A DNA stretch of 64,000 nucleotides. It comes from Immundisolibacter sp049322795. GTDB taxonomy: Bacteria > Pseudomonadota > Gammaproteobacteria > Immundisolibacterales > Immundisolibacteraceae. The translations under genes and the position numbers were made by a program. The notes beneath the pieces were generated by a model. That model was given only the letters and a program-made list of their open reading frames with translations. It was not told where the DNA came from and searched no databases. How positions within the stretch are numbered: position 1 is the stretch's first letter; the number at the start of each line of letters is the position of its first letter. Below, piece by piece: positions 34,642-43,766 of this stretch. The stretch spans positions 186,001 through 250,000 of the forward strand of contig JBMOQH010000016.1 of assembly GCA_049322795.1 (NCBI GenBank), read 5' to 3'.

Positions 34642-35028
34642 ATGGGCAAACCGCGGCCGTTGTCGCCTCATCTCACCGTCTACCGGCCGTTGATCGGCAG
34701 CTACACGTCCATTCTGCACCGCGCGACCAGCGCTGCACTGCTGGGCGGACTGGCTTTTCTCGCATTGTGGCTGCTGGCCATCGCCCAGGGCGGCGCGCTG
34801 TTCGATGCCCTGTCGGGGCTGTGGAGCAGCGTGGTCGGCAAGGTCATGCTGTTCGGCTGGACCTTCTGCGCATTCTTCTACGCCGCGCAGTGGATTCGCC
34901 ATTTCGCCTGGGACCTGGGCTACGGCTTCGAACTGGACGCGGCCCGCCGCACCGGCCGCCTGGCGGTCGCCGGCTCCGCCGTCGCCGCTGTGCTGGTGTG
35001 GGTCTATATCGCCATGAGGGCCGGCTGA
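34642..35028 (+). CDS. sdhC: Succinate dehydrogenase cytochrome b556 subunit SdhC
   Basis: This 128-residue protein has three predicted membrane helices. The family motifs are RPLSPHLTVYR and SILHRATSAALL near residues 5-35; the heme ligand His lies in FFYAAQWIRHFAWDLG. It anchors the succinate dehydrogenase complex and helps bind ubiquinone. GGAG precedes the ATG. Its stop overlaps the sdhD start (TGATG). First gene of sdhCDAB. Confidence 0.95.
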   Translation: MGKPRPLSPHLTVYRPLIGSYTSILHRATSAALLGGLAFLALWLLAIAQGGALFDALSGLWSSVVGKVMLFGWTFCAFFYAAQWIRHFAWDLGYGFELDAARRTGRLAVAGSAVAAVLVWVYIAMRAG

Positions 35029-35417
35029 TGACGCAGTTTCGTTCGGCGCGTTCGCTGGCTCATGGTCACGGCGCCGCCCGCGCCGGTACCGGGGCGTTTT
35101 TCTGGGAGCGTCTGACCGCCGCCGCGCTGATCGTGCTCGGTGCCGCGTTGATGGTGCAGCTGCTGTGCCTGTCGGCCGGCGGCGCGACGCTGGAAGAAGC
35201 CCGCGCCTGGCTCGCCATGCCATTCACCGGCGGCCTGGTGCTGCTGTTTTTTGTGATCGCCATGATCAACGCCTACCTGTGCAGCCGGGTGCTGATCGAG
35301 GATTACGTCCACGTGCCGGCGCTGAACCTGCTGGCGCTGGTGGGTCTTCTGGTGCTGACGGTGGGCCTCGGGGCCGTGGCCGTGGTGTCGGTGCTGCGCG
35401 TGATGTTCGGACAGTGA
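35028..35417 (+). CDS. sdhD: Succinate dehydrogenase membrane anchor SdhD
   Basis: The 129-residue protein has three membrane helices. It starts MTQFRSARSLAHGHGAARAGTGAFFWERLTAAAL, and ARAGTGAFFWERLTA is the usual SdhD motif for quinone and heme contacts. A conserved EDYVHVPALN segment precedes the third helix. It overlaps sdhC by one base (TGATG) and ends 8 bp before sdhA. Confidence 0.92.
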   Translation: MTQFRSARSLAHGHGAARAGTGAFFWERLTAAALIVLGAALMVQLLCLSAGGATLEEARAWLAMPFTGGLVLLFFVIAMINAYLCSRVLIEDYVHVPALNLLALVGLLVLTVGLGAVAVVSVLRVMFGQ

Positions 35418-35425
35418 GTGACGGG

Positions 35426-37219
35426 ATGAGCAGCGAGTACACCATCATCGACCACCGCTTCGACGTGGTGGTGGTTGGCGCCGGCGGCGCCGGCCTGCGC
35501 GCCACCTTCGGCATGGCGGCCGAGAACATGTCGGTGGCGTGTCTGTCGAAGGTGTTCCCCACCCGCTCGCACACCGTGGCGGCGCAGGGGGGCATCAACG
35601 CCGCGCTCGGCAACATGGTCGACGACGACTGGCGCGACCACTTCTACGACACGGTCAAGGGCTCGGACTGGCTGGGCGACCAGGACGCCATCCAGTACAT
35701 GTGCCAGCAGGCCATCGCCGCGGTGATCGAGCTCGAGAACGCCGGCATGCCGTTCTCGCGCACCGAGGACGGCAAGATCTACCAGCGCCCGTTCGGCGGC
35801 CAGTACCAGGCGGACCACAAGACGCCGGCGCAGCGCACCTGCGCGGCGGCCGACCGCACCGGCCACGCCATGCTGCACACGCTGTACCAGCAGTCGCTGA
35901 AGCACAAGGCGCAGTTCTTCGTCGAGTTCTTCGCGGTCGATCTGATGACCGACGACAGCGGCCGGGTCATCGGCGTCGTGGCCTACGACATGACCGAGGG
36001 CCGTTTGCACCGCTTCTTCGCCCGCGCCGTGGTGCTGGCGACCGGCGGCTACGGGCGGGCCTATCAGTCCTGCACCGCCGCGCACATCTGCACCGGCGAT
36101 GGCCTGGCGCTGGCGGCGCGCATCGGGGTGCCGCTGCAGGACATGGAAATGGTGCAGTTCCACCCGACCGGCATCTACCCGGCCGGCTGCCTGATCACCG
36201 AGGGCGCCCGCGGCGAGGGCGGCTATCTGACCAACGCCGCCGGCGAGCGCTTCATGGAGCGCTACGCGCCGAGCGCCAAGGATCTTGCCTCCCGCGACGT
36301 GGTGTCGCGCGCCATGACGGTGGAAATCCTGGAAGGCCGCGGCTGTGGGCCGGACAAGGACCACATCATGCTGCACCTGGAACACCTGGGCGCCGACACG
36401 CTGCACGAGCGCCTGCCGGGCATCTCGGAGACCGCGCGCATCTTTGCCAACGTGGACGTGACGCGCGAGCCGATCCCGGTGCTGCCTACGGTGCACTACA
36501 ACATGGGCGGCATCCCGACCAACTACCACGGCGAGGTCCTCAACCAGGACGCGAACGGCAACGACGTGGTCGTGCCGGGCCTGTTCGCCATCGGCGAGGC
36601 GGCCTGCGTGTCGGTGCACGGCGCCAACCGCCTGGGCGCCAACAGCCTGCTCGACATCATCGTGTTCGGGCGGGCCGCGGCGCTGCGTTTGAAGGACACC
36701 CTGCCGACACTGCCGGAACCCAAGGTCACCGCCGAGGCCGGGCGCAGCGGCATCGAGCACTTCGAGCGCATGCGCAGCGCCAAGGGCCAGCACTCGCCGG
36801 CCGAGATCCGCGAGCGCATGCAGCGCACCATGCAGCAGCGCTGCGCGGTGTTCCGCAAGGAAGACACGCTGCAGGCCGGCGTCAAGGAAATCCGCGAAGC
36901 GGCCGCCATGCTGCCGCAGATCGGGCTGACCGATCACGGCATGGTGTTCAACACCGACCTGGTCGAGGCGCTGGAACTCGAAAACCTGCTGACGGTGTCG
37001 CTGGCCACCATGGACTGCGCCGCCGAGCGCAAGGAATCGCGCGGCGCCCATGCCCGCGACGACTACCCGGAGCGCGACGACGTCAACTGGATGAAGCACA
37101 GCCTGGCCTGGGTACCGGACGTGGTCAGCGGCGAGGTGCGCCTGGGTTACCGCGCCGTGACTGCCCGCACCCTGACCGACGAGGTCACCCCCATCCCGCC
37201 CATGAAGCGGGTGTACTAG
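35426..37219 (+). CDS. sdhA: Succinate dehydrogenase flavoprotein subunit SdhA
   Basis: The 597-residue protein has the FAD-binding motif VVVVGAGGAGLRATFG and the covalent-FAD region TRSHTVAAQGGINAALGN. Active-site motifs QFHPTGIYPAGCLITEGARGEGGYL and HGANRLGANSLLDI are intact, with the terminal RRxxEYR-like PPMKRVY. It oxidises succinate to fumarate in the TCA cycle. It is coupled tightly to sdhD and followed at 110 bp by sdhB, with a hairpin between. Confidence 0.97.
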   Translation: MSSEYTIIDHRFDVVVVGAGGAGLRATFGMAAENMSVACLSKVFPTRSHTVAAQGGINAALGNMVDDDWRDHFYDTVKGSDWLGDQDAIQYMCQQAIAAVIELENAGMPFSRTEDGKIYQRPFGGQYQADHKTPAQRTCAAADRTGHAMLHTLYQQSLKHKAQFFVEFFAVDLMTDDSGRVIGVVAYDMTEGRLHRFFARAVVLATGGYGRAYQSCTAAHICTGDGLALAARIGVPLQDMEMVQFHPTGIYPAGCLITEGARGEGGYLTNAAGERFMERYAPSAKDLASRDVVSRAMTVEILEGRGCGPDKDHIMLHLEHLGADTLHERLPGISETARIFANVDVTREPIPVLPTVHYNMGGIPTNYHGEVLNQDANGNDVVVPGLFAIGEAACVSVHGANRLGANSLLDIIVFGRAAALRLKDTLPTLPEPKVTAEAGRSGIEHFERMRSAKGQHSPAEIRERMQRTMQQRCAVFRKEDTLQAGVKEIREAAAMLPQIGLTDHGMVFNTDLVEALELENLLTVSLATMDCAAERKESRGAHARDDYPERDDVNWMKHSLAWVPDVVSGEVRLGYRAVTARTLTDEVTPIPPMKRVY

Positions 37220-37261
37220 GTAGAAACCGCCCGGTCGCGGTACACGCCCGCGACGGGCTCC

Positions 37262-37291
37262 GTCCATCAAGCACCGACATGCTCGATGGAC
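37262..37291 (+). other. Hairpin between sdhA and sdhB
   Basis: GTCCATCAAGC and GCTCGATGGAC pair with one mismatch around an 8-nt loop, 42 bp after the sdhA stop. It could tune relative expression or RNA processing in the sdh transcript, but no T-run marks it as a terminator. Confidence 0.4.
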
Positions 37292-37329
37292 GTTGAGGCA
37301 TCCCGCCCCAAGCACCGAGGACCGACAAC

Positions 37330-38106
37330 ATGGCGGAAAAAGCCCGCGTCGCACGCGAGCAACTGGCCGCGCAGCCGGGAGCGAACCCGGCCGCCGGCAA
37401 GGTGACGTTCGAGATCTACCGCTACGACCCCGAGTCGGACCAGGCGCCGCGCACGCAAACCTACGAGGTCGACACCGGCGACTGCGGCCCGATGGTGCTG
37501 GACGCCCTGCTGCACATCAAGAACCGCCAGGACGGCGGGCTCACCTTCCGCCGCTCCTGCCGCGAGGGCGTGTGCGGCTCCTGCGCCATGAACATCGACG
37601 GCGTCAACACGCTGGCCTGCACCAAGGCCACCGCCGACTGCCGCAGCGCGCACGTGCGCATCTTCCCGCTGCCGCACCAGGAGGTCATCAAGGACCTGGT
37701 GCCGGACCTGACCCACTTCTACGCCCAGTACGCGGCGCTCGAACCGTGGCTGAAGACCGAAACGCCGCCGCCGTCCGGCCGTGAGCACCGGCAGTCGCAC
37801 GAGGACCGCAGCCAGCTCGACGGGCACTACGAGTGCATCCTGTGCGCCTGCTGTTCCACCTCCTGCCCGTCGTACTGGTGGAATTCGGACCGCTTCTTCG
37901 GTCCGGCCGCGCTGCTGGCCGCGCACCGCTGGATCATCGACAGCCGCGACGAGGCGCAGGGCGAGCGCCTGGATCAGCTCGAGGACCCGTTCCGGCTGTA
38001 CCGCTGCCACACCATCATGAACTGCACCAGCGCCTGCCCGAAGGGTCTGAACCCGGCCAAGGCCATCGCCGACATCAAGAAGCGGCTGGTGCAGCGCCAC
38101 CTGTAG
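37330..38106 (+). CDS. sdhB: Succinate dehydrogenase iron-sulfur subunit SdhB
   Basis: The 258-residue protein carries three Fe-S centres: [2Fe-2S] CREGVCGSC with C further on, [4Fe-4S] CILCACCSTSC, and [3Fe-4S] CHTIMNCTSACP. These transfer electrons from FAD to ubiquinone at the membrane anchor. The N-terminus is slightly longer than in typical members. It is the last sdh gene; zapE starts 15 bp downstream. Confidence 0.97.
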   Translation: MAEKARVAREQLAAQPGANPAAGKVTFEIYRYDPESDQAPRTQTYEVDTGDCGPMVLDALLHIKNRQDGGLTFRRSCREGVCGSCAMNIDGVNTLACTKATADCRSAHVRIFPLPHQEVIKDLVPDLTHFYAQYAALEPWLKTETPPPSGREHRQSHEDRSQLDGHYECILCACCSTSCPSYWWNSDRFFGPAALLAAHRWIIDSRDEAQGERLDQLEDPFRLYRCHTIMNCTSACPKGLNPAKAIADIKKRLVQRHL

Positions 38107-38121
38107 GCGGCGCCGCGCCTC

Positions 38122-39219
38122 ATGCTGCAGGCGGTTCCGGCCACGCCGCTGGCGCGCTATCGCTGGGACACGACGCAGCCCGATTTCGTCGCCGACCCGC
38201 TGCAGGAAGCCGCCGCCGCGCGGCTGGATGCCCTGTGGCAGGCCATCGCCCGGCCGCCGAAGCGTGGCTGGCTCGCCCGTCTCACCGCGCGCAGCACCCC
38301 CACCCCATCGGCCGGTGCCTATCTGTGGGGTGACGTCGGGCGCGGCAAGAGCTATCTGCTCGATCTGTTCTTCGACTGCCTGCCCGGCGAGCGCAAGCGT
38401 CGCCTGCATTTCCACGAGTTCATGCGCGCCGTGCACGCCGCGCGGCGGCGCCTGGGCGACATTCCGGACCCGCTGCCGCGCATCGTGGACGAGTGGGTCG
38501 GCCGCGCGGACGTGCTGTGCTTCGATGAGTTCCAGGTGCACGACATCGCCGACGCCATGCTGCTCGGCGGCCTGCTGCGGGAGCTGCTCGACCGCGGCGT
38601 GTACGTGGTGGCGACCTCCAACCGCCGCCCGGACGACCTGTACCTGCACGGCCTGCAGCGGGCGCGCTTCGTGCCGACCATCGCGCTCATCAAGGAGCGG
38701 CTGGACGTCATCGAGCTGAACGGCCCTACCGACTACCGGCGCCGCGCGCTGCACGACGTGCGCCGTTACCTGACACCGCTCGGCCCGGCGGCCGAGGAAG
38801 GCATGTTGGCGGCCTTCAGCCACCTGGTGCCGGAGCACGAGAAGACCGGGCCGCTGGAGGTGCACGGCCGGGTGATCGAGGTCCGCCACCGCGGCAGCGA
38901 TGTGGCCTGGTTCGACTTCGACGCCCTGTGCCGCACCGCCCGCAGCGCGCTCGACTACCTCGACCTCGCCGAGCGTTTCCACACCGTGCTGCTGTCCGGC
39001 GTGCCGCGGCTCAGCGCCGACGAGTCCGACGTGGCGCACCGGTTCATGAACCTGGTCGACGTGCTGTACGACCAGGGCGTGAACCTCATCGTGTCGGCCG
39101 CCGCCCCGCCCGCCGAGCTGTACCCGGGCGAGCGCATGGGCTTCGAGTTCCAGCGCACGGTGAGCCGGCTGATCGAGATGCAGTCGGACGCCTGGCCCGG
39201 TGAGCGGCGCCGATCCTGA
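38122..39219 (+). CDS. zapE: Cell division ATPase ZapE (AFG1-like)
   Basis: The 365-residue AAA-like P-loop ATPase has Walker A GDVGRGKSYLLDLFF, Walker B VLCFDEFQVHDIADAM and sensor region VVATSNRRPDDLY. The family also has the C-terminal motif VLLSGVPRLSADESDVAHRFMNLVDVLYD. ZapE acts at the Z ring late in division; eukaryotic AFG1 homologues act in mitochondria. It is cotranscribed with sdhB by position and overlaps the start of rsmJ by 20 bp. Confidence 0.95.
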   Translation: MLQAVPATPLARYRWDTTQPDFVADPLQEAAAARLDALWQAIARPPKRGWLARLTARSTPTPSAGAYLWGDVGRGKSYLLDLFFDCLPGERKRRLHFHEFMRAVHAARRRLGDIPDPLPRIVDEWVGRADVLCFDEFQVHDIADAMLLGGLLRELLDRGVYVVATSNRRPDDLYLHGLQRARFVPTIALIKERLDVIELNGPTDYRRRALHDVRRYLTPLGPAAEEGMLAAFSHLVPEHEKTGPLEVHGRVIEVRHRGSDVAWFDFDALCRTARSALDYLDLAERFHTVLLSGVPRLSADESDVAHRFMNLVDVLYDQGVNLIVSAAAPPAELYPGERMGFEFQRTVSRLIEMQSDAWPGERRRS

Positions 39220-39937
39220 GCACCCGGTCGCGGTGCTCGCCGCGGCCGACCCGCGACCGGCGGAACTGGCGTCCCGCCTCGGCCTGCCGCTGGTCGAGGT
39301 CGAGGCGGATGCGGCGTTGCTGCTCGCCTTTGGCCCCGACGGCCTGGAGTTGCGCGCCCCCGGCCGGCGCCTTACGCCGCTGCGTGTGGACTTCTCGCAC
39401 ATCGGCCAGCACGGCGGCAGCGAGCTGCTGCGCGCCACGCGCGTCAAGGCGCGCCCGGCGCGGCTTTGGGATCTCACCGCCGGGCTCGCCACGGATGCCT
39501 TTCGCCTGGCGCGCGCGGGTTTCGAGGTCACCGCCTGCGAGCGCGTGCCGGTCATCCACGCCCTGGTCGAGGATGCCCTGGTCCGCGCACCGGCCTTGCC
39601 GGCGCCGGGCCGGCTGGAACTGCGTCTGGCGGACGCGCGCACGGTGCTGGCCGACGCCGGGCTGCCGGCTCCGGACGTGATCTACCTCGATCCCATGTTC
39701 CCCGGCGAGGGCCGCACCGCGCTGCCCCGGCGCGAGCTGCAACTGCTGCGCGAGCTGACCGGCGACGACGACACTGGCACCGAGCTGCTGGCCCTCGCCC
39801 GCCGGCGGGCCCTGCGGCGCGTGGTGGTGAAGCGCCCGCTGCACGCGCCGACGCTGGCCACGGACGTCGATCTCGCCTTCAAAGGGCGGGCGGTGCGCTT
39901 CGACGTGTACCTCGCGCCCACCCAGACGGACGCCTGA
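39200..39937 (+). CDS. rsmJ: 16S rRNA m2G1516 methyltransferase RsmJ
   Basis: This 245-residue SAM methyltransferase starts at a GTG inside the 3' end of zapE. It has PLRVDFSH, the SAM region LWDLTAGLATDAFRLARAGFEVTACER, the catalytic YLDPMFP, and VVVKRP near the C-terminus, all diagnostic of RsmJ (YhiQ). It methylates G1516 of 16S rRNA. It is convergent with gluQ across 11 bp. Confidence 0.94.
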   Translation: MSGADPEHPVAVLAAADPRPAELASRLGLPLVEVEADAALLLAFGPDGLELRAPGRRLTPLRVDFSHIGQHGGSELLRATRVKARPARLWDLTAGLATDAFRLARAGFEVTACERVPVIHALVEDALVRAPALPAPGRLELRLADARTVLADAGLPAPDVIYLDPMFPGEGRTALPRRELQLLRELTGDDDTGTELLALARRRALRRVVVKRPLHAPTLATDVDLAFKGRAVRFDVYLAPTQTDA

Positions 39938-39948
39938 GCCGCGCGCGA

Positions 39949-40851
39949 TCAGTCAATAGCGGTCGCCTCGATGGCCAATAGGCCGGCGAGGCGCGCCGGA
40001 TCCCACCGCGCCACCGCCCAGCGCAGCAGCTCGGCGGGCGGCGCGCCGTGCAGGTCGGCCGGCGGCGGCAAGCGCAGGGCGCTCAGCACGGCCTGCAGGT
40101 TGGCGCTGGCGGCGGTGTTGTCGAGCGGCGCAGCACGGGTCTGCTTGCCGAGTTTGAGACCCGCGCGGTCCACCAGCAGCGGCAGGTGCGCATAGCCGGG
40201 CTGGGGCAGGCCAAGACAGTGCTGCAGATGGATTTGCCGCGGAGTCGAGGTGAGCAGGTCCACGCCGCGCGCCACCTCGGTCACGCCCTGGAAGGCGTCG
40301 TCCACGACCGTTGCGAGCTGATAGGCCAACAGCCCATCGGCGCGTTGCAGCACGAAATCGCCGACCTCGCGGGCAAGGTTCTGGCAAACATCACCCTGCA
40401 CGGCGTCATGAAATCCGATGTCCGCATCGGGCACACGCAGGCGCCAGGCGCGCGCGTCGTGGCCCGGCGGCAGACCCGCGCGGCAGGTGCCGCGATAGAC
40501 CGGGCCATCCACGCCAGCGCGGGCCGCGGCGGCCAGTTCGCGGCGCGTGCAGGCGCAGGGGTAGACCCGGCCGGCGCGGCGCAGTTGATCAAGCGCCGCG
40601 CGATAGGCGTCCGTGCGCCGGCTCTGCCACAGCACCTCGCCGTCCCACGGCAGGCCGTGGGCTTCGAGGCTGCGCAGGATGGCGGCGGCGGCGCCCGGCA
40701 CGACGCGCGGCGGGTCGAGGTCGTCGATGCGCAGCAGCCAGCGGCCACCCGCGCGGCGCGCCGACAGGTAACTGCCGACCGCCGCCAGCAGCGATCCCAG
40801 GTGCAGTTCGCCGCTTGGCGTCGGGGCGAAGCGGCCACATGGCTGTGCCAT
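39949..40851 (-). CDS. gluQ: Glutamyl-Q tRNA(Asp) synthetase
   Basis: The 300-residue protein is a truncated GluRS-like enzyme lacking the anticodon-binding domain. It has PTPSGELHLGS for the HIGH motif, KLGKQT for KMSKS, RIDDLDPPRVVPGA, and a zinc-binding set CACTRRE...YRGTC. It adds glutamate to queuosine in tRNA-Asp. The ATG at MAQPCGRFAP is preferred over a TTG six codons upstream. The divergent glnK starts 88 bp away, so this spacer holds both promoters. Confidence 0.93.
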   Translation of the reverse strand: MAQPCGRFAPTPSGELHLGSLLAAVGSYLSARRAGGRWLLRIDDLDPPRVVPGAAAAILRSLEAHGLPWDGEVLWQSRRTDAYRAALDQLRRAGRVYPCACTRRELAAAARAGVDGPVYRGTCRAGLPPGHDARAWRLRVPDADIGFHDAVQGDVCQNLAREVGDFVLQRADGLLAYQLATVVDDAFQGVTEVARGVDLLTSTPRQIHLQHCLGLPQPGYAHLPLLVDRAGLKLGKQTRAAPLDNTAASANLQAVLSALRLPPPADLHGAPPAELLRWAVARWDPARLAGLLAIEATAID

Positions 40852-40939
40852 TTGCGGACAGGTCGGCAAGGGCTTTCGTGTACCTTATCCGGCCCGGCGC
40901 GTGTCAGGCGCCGCAGGCTGGAACACAGGGAGCGGGGGC

Positions 40940-41278
40940 ATGAAACTCATCACGGCGGTCATCAAGCCGCACAAGCTGGACGATGTGCGCGACGCGCTCG
41001 GCACCATCGGCATCACCGGCATGACGGTGGCCGAGGTCCGCGGCTTCGGGCGCCAGAAAGGCCATACCGAAATCTATCGCGGCGCGGAGTACGTGGTCGA
41101 TTTTATTGCCAAGATGCGGATCGAGGTGGCGGTGCGCGATGACGACGCCGAGCGCGTGGTCGAGGCCATCGCCAACGCCGCCAACAGCGGCCGGATCGGC
41201 GACGGCAAGATCTTCGTCACCCCACTGGAGCAGGTGATCCGCATCCGCACCGGCGAAACCGGGCCCGACGCGATCTGA
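40940..41278 (+). CDS. glnK: Nitrogen regulatory protein P-II
   Basis: The 112-residue PII protein has MKLITAVIKPHKLDDVRDAL, the T-loop GHTEIYRGAEYVVDF with uridylylation Tyr51, and the C-terminal GDGKIFV..LEQVIRIRTGE. It senses 2-oxoglutarate and ATP/ADP. Being 39 bp upstream of amtB, it most likely acts as GlnK blocking AmtB; GlnB is an alternative name. No clear sigma-54 -24/-12 pair was found in the upstream 88 bp. Confidence 0.95.
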   Translation: MKLITAVIKPHKLDDVRDALGTIGITGMTVAEVRGFGRQKGHTEIYRGAEYVVDFIAKMRIEVAVRDDDAERVVEAIANAANSGRIGDGKIFVTPLEQVIRIRTGETGPDAI

Positions 41279-41317
41279 GGCCCGATACACAAGAATCCGA
41301 CGCGGGGAGGACGATTC

Positions 41318-42601
41318 ATGCGCAGGGTCACCGTGCCCGCGGCAGCGCTGTGCCTGCCATTGCCGGCGGCGGCCGAAACGGCCGTCGCCAATGCCGCCCA
41401 TACGGCCTGGCTGCTGAGCGCCACGGCGCTGGTGCTGTTCATGACGCTGCCGGGCCTGGCGCTTTTCTACGGCGGTCTGGTGCGCAGCAAGAACGTGCTG
41501 TCGGTGCTGATGCAGTGCTTTGCCATCACCGGCCTGGTGTCGGTGCTGTGGCTGCTGTTCGGTTACAGCGGCGCCTTTGGGCAGGGCGGCGCGCTGCACG
41601 CCTGGTATGGCGGCTTCGGCAAGGCGGGATTGGCCGGCGTGGACCGGGCGGCGGTGGCCGGTCAGCTGCCCGAGACCGTGTTCGCCATGTTTCAGATGAC
41701 GTTCGCCATCATCACCCCGGCGCTCGTCGTCGGCGGTTTTGCCGAGCGCATGAAATTCTCGGCCATGCTGTTGTTCTCGGGCCTGTGGCTGGCGCTGGTG
41801 TATGTGCCGGTGTGCCACTGGGTGTGGGGCGGCGGCTGGCTGGCGGGCCTGGGGCTGATGGACTATGCCGGCGGCACCGTGGTGCACGTGAACGCCGGCG
41901 TCGCGGCGCTGGTGGCGGCACTGGTGCTGGGGCCGCGGCGCGGTTTCCCCGGCACCTTGATGCTGCCGCACAACCTCACCATGACGGTCACCGGCGCGGG
42001 CATGCTGTGGGTCGGCTGGTACGGCTTCAATGCCGGCAGCGCGCTGGCGGCGGATGGCAACGCCGGCATGGCCATGCTGGTGACGCACACCGGCGCCGCC
42101 GCTGGCGCGCTGACCTGGATGGCCATCGAGTGGCTGCGGCACGGCAAGCCGAGCGTGCTCGGCATCGTCACCGGCATGGTGGCCGGTCTGGGCACCATCA
42201 CGCCGGCCAGCGGCTACGTCGGCCCGCTGGGGGCGCTGGCCATCGGCGTGCTGGCCGGCGGCGTGTGCTTCGTGGCGACCCAGTACATCAAGCGCGTGCT
42301 GCACATCGACGACAGCCTGGACGTGTTTCCGGTGCACGGCGTCGGCGGCATCATCGGCACGCTGGCGGTCGGGGTGTTCGCGGCGGTGGAGCTTGGCGGC
42401 ACCGGCTTCAGCGCCGGCAGCATGGGCCGGCAGCTCGCGGTGCAGGCGCTGGGCGTCGGGGCCACGGCGGTATGGAGCGGCGCGCTGAGCTACCTGCTGC
42501 TCAAGGCCATAGACGCGCTGATCGGCCTGCGCGTGGACGCCGAGACGGAGACCACCGGCCTCGACATCAGCCAGCACGAGGAACGCGGTTACGACCTGTA
42601 G
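41318..42601 (+). CDS. amtB: Ammonium transporter AmtB
   Basis: This 427-residue protein has a signal peptide (to about residue 20) and eleven helices. Motifs include GLALFYGGLVRSKNVLSVLMQ, CHWVWGGGWLAGLGLMDYAGGTVVHVNAGVAALV with one of the twin pore His residues, and DDSLDVFPVHGVGGIIG with the other. It conducts NH4+/NH3 and is gated by GlnK. A GGGAGG ribosome site precedes the ATG. It follows glnK in an evident operon. Confidence 0.96.
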   Translation: MRRVTVPAAALCLPLPAAAETAVANAAHTAWLLSATALVLFMTLPGLALFYGGLVRSKNVLSVLMQCFAITGLVSVLWLLFGYSGAFGQGGALHAWYGGFGKAGLAGVDRAAVAGQLPETVFAMFQMTFAIITPALVVGGFAERMKFSAMLLFSGLWLALVYVPVCHWVWGGGWLAGLGLMDYAGGTVVHVNAGVAALVAALVLGPRRGFPGTLMLPHNLTMTVTGAGMLWVGWYGFNAGSALAADGNAGMAMLVTHTGAAAGALTWMAIEWLRHGKPSVLGIVTGMVAGLGTITPASGYVGPLGALAIGVLAGGVCFVATQYIKRVLHIDDSLDVFPVHGVGGIIGTLAVGVFAAVELGGTGFSAGSMGRQLAVQALGVGATAVWSGALSYLLLKAIDALIGLRVDAETETTGLDISQHEERGYDL

Positions 42602-42749
42602 CCGCTGCGGCGGGCGGCGCGTGGACAGCGCCGCCGGCGGGCCGGGATAATCGCCGGCTCGCGTGAACCGCGGCGCTGATTCTCGCGGGCCCCTGTCCGG
42701 CTCGGTATCCCGGTCAAAACCCCATTCAAAACCAAACGGAGTTCGAGAC

Positions 42750-43760
42750 ATGCGTGTATGCATTCTGGGGGCCGGCGGCCTCGGTTCGGTGATCGGCGGC
42801 TACCTCGCGAAAACCGGTGTCGAGACCACCCTGATCGCCCGCCCGGCGCATGCCGAAGCGATCACGCGCAATGGCCTGCGCATCGAGGGCGTACGCGGCG
42901 AGCACCTGATTCGTGAGCACCTGACCGCCGTCAGCAACCCGGCCGACGCCAAGGGCGAGTTCGACTATCTCATCCTGGCGACCAAGGCCAAGGACAGCGA
43001 CACCGCGCTGGCGTCGGCCGATTGCCTGAAGGACCGCGTCAAGACCGCGTGTTCGATCCAGAACACCATCGTGAAGGAACAGGTGCTGACGGACTGGGTC
43101 GGCGACCCCGCGCGCGTGATGGGCGCGTCCACCATCGAGGGCGGTTCGCTCGAGGGGCCGGGCTTCGTCAAGAACCACGTCACGGTGCCGACCACGGCCT
43201 ACTTCGGCGAGCTCGACGGCACCATCAGCCCGCGCGCGCAGGCGCTGGCCGATGCCTTCAACGCGGCGGGTCTGGGTGCCAAGGCGGTGGACCACATTTG
43301 GCAAGTGCTGTGGGAGAAGCTGACGCAGATCTGCAACGCGTCGTCCTGGTCGGTGAGCACGCTCGCCGGCAACCACGACCTGAACATCGTGCATGGCATG
43401 GCCCTGCGCGAGGGCGCGGAGCACTACGTTGCCATCGCGCGCGAGCTGCTGGCGGTCTACACCGCGCTCGGCTACAGCCCGCAGAACTTCTATGCCCCGC
43501 TGTCGCGCCTGAAGGATCTGCACGAGTGCCGGACCGACGAAGAAGCGGTGCAGCTCATCGTGGGCTACGGCGAGCGCATGAAGCAGCAGGGCTACGGTGG
43601 GCGCACCTCCATGCACGAGGACGTGGTGCGGGGCAAGAAGACCGAGGTCGACTACATCGTCAAGCCGTTCGTGGACAAGGGCCGCGAGCTCGGCATCCCG
43701 GTGCCGACGGTGACGGCGGCGTATCGCATCATCAAGGTGCTGGACCACTACCTGGCCTGA
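42750..43760 (+). CDS. Ketopantoate reductase (ApbA/PanE) family protein
   Basis: The 336-residue protein has the NAD(P)-binding motif MRVCILGAGGLGSVIGGYLAKTG and the C-terminal KTEVDYIVKPFVDKGRELGIPVPTVTAAYRIIK with conserved Glu. The active-site Lys is likely in LWEKLTQICNASS. It is somewhat longer than PanE (about 300) and may be a different 2-oxo acid reductase. A GGAG site precedes the ATG. It lies 6 bp from a SerA-like dehydrogenase gene, so a shared oxo-acid pathway is possible. Confidence 0.85.
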   Translation: MRVCILGAGGLGSVIGGYLAKTGVETTLIARPAHAEAITRNGLRIEGVRGEHLIREHLTAVSNPADAKGEFDYLILATKAKDSDTALASADCLKDRVKTACSIQNTIVKEQVLTDWVGDPARVMGASTIEGGSLEGPGFVKNHVTVPTTAYFGELDGTISPRAQALADAFNAAGLGAKAVDHIWQVLWEKLTQICNASSWSVSTLAGNHDLNIVHGMALREGAEHYVAIARELLAVYTALGYSPQNFYAPLSRLKDLHECRTDEEAVQLIVGYGERMKQQGYGGRTSMHEDVVRGKKTEVDYIVKPFVDKGRELGIPVPTVTAAYRIIKVLDHYLA

Positions 43761-43766
43761 TCGGAC

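Noticed and set aside
40836..40939. Sigma-54 promoter for glnK
   Set aside because: A TGGC...TTGC-like match near 40841 has the wrong spacing (one base too long) and lies mostly within gluQ; no other candidate was found.
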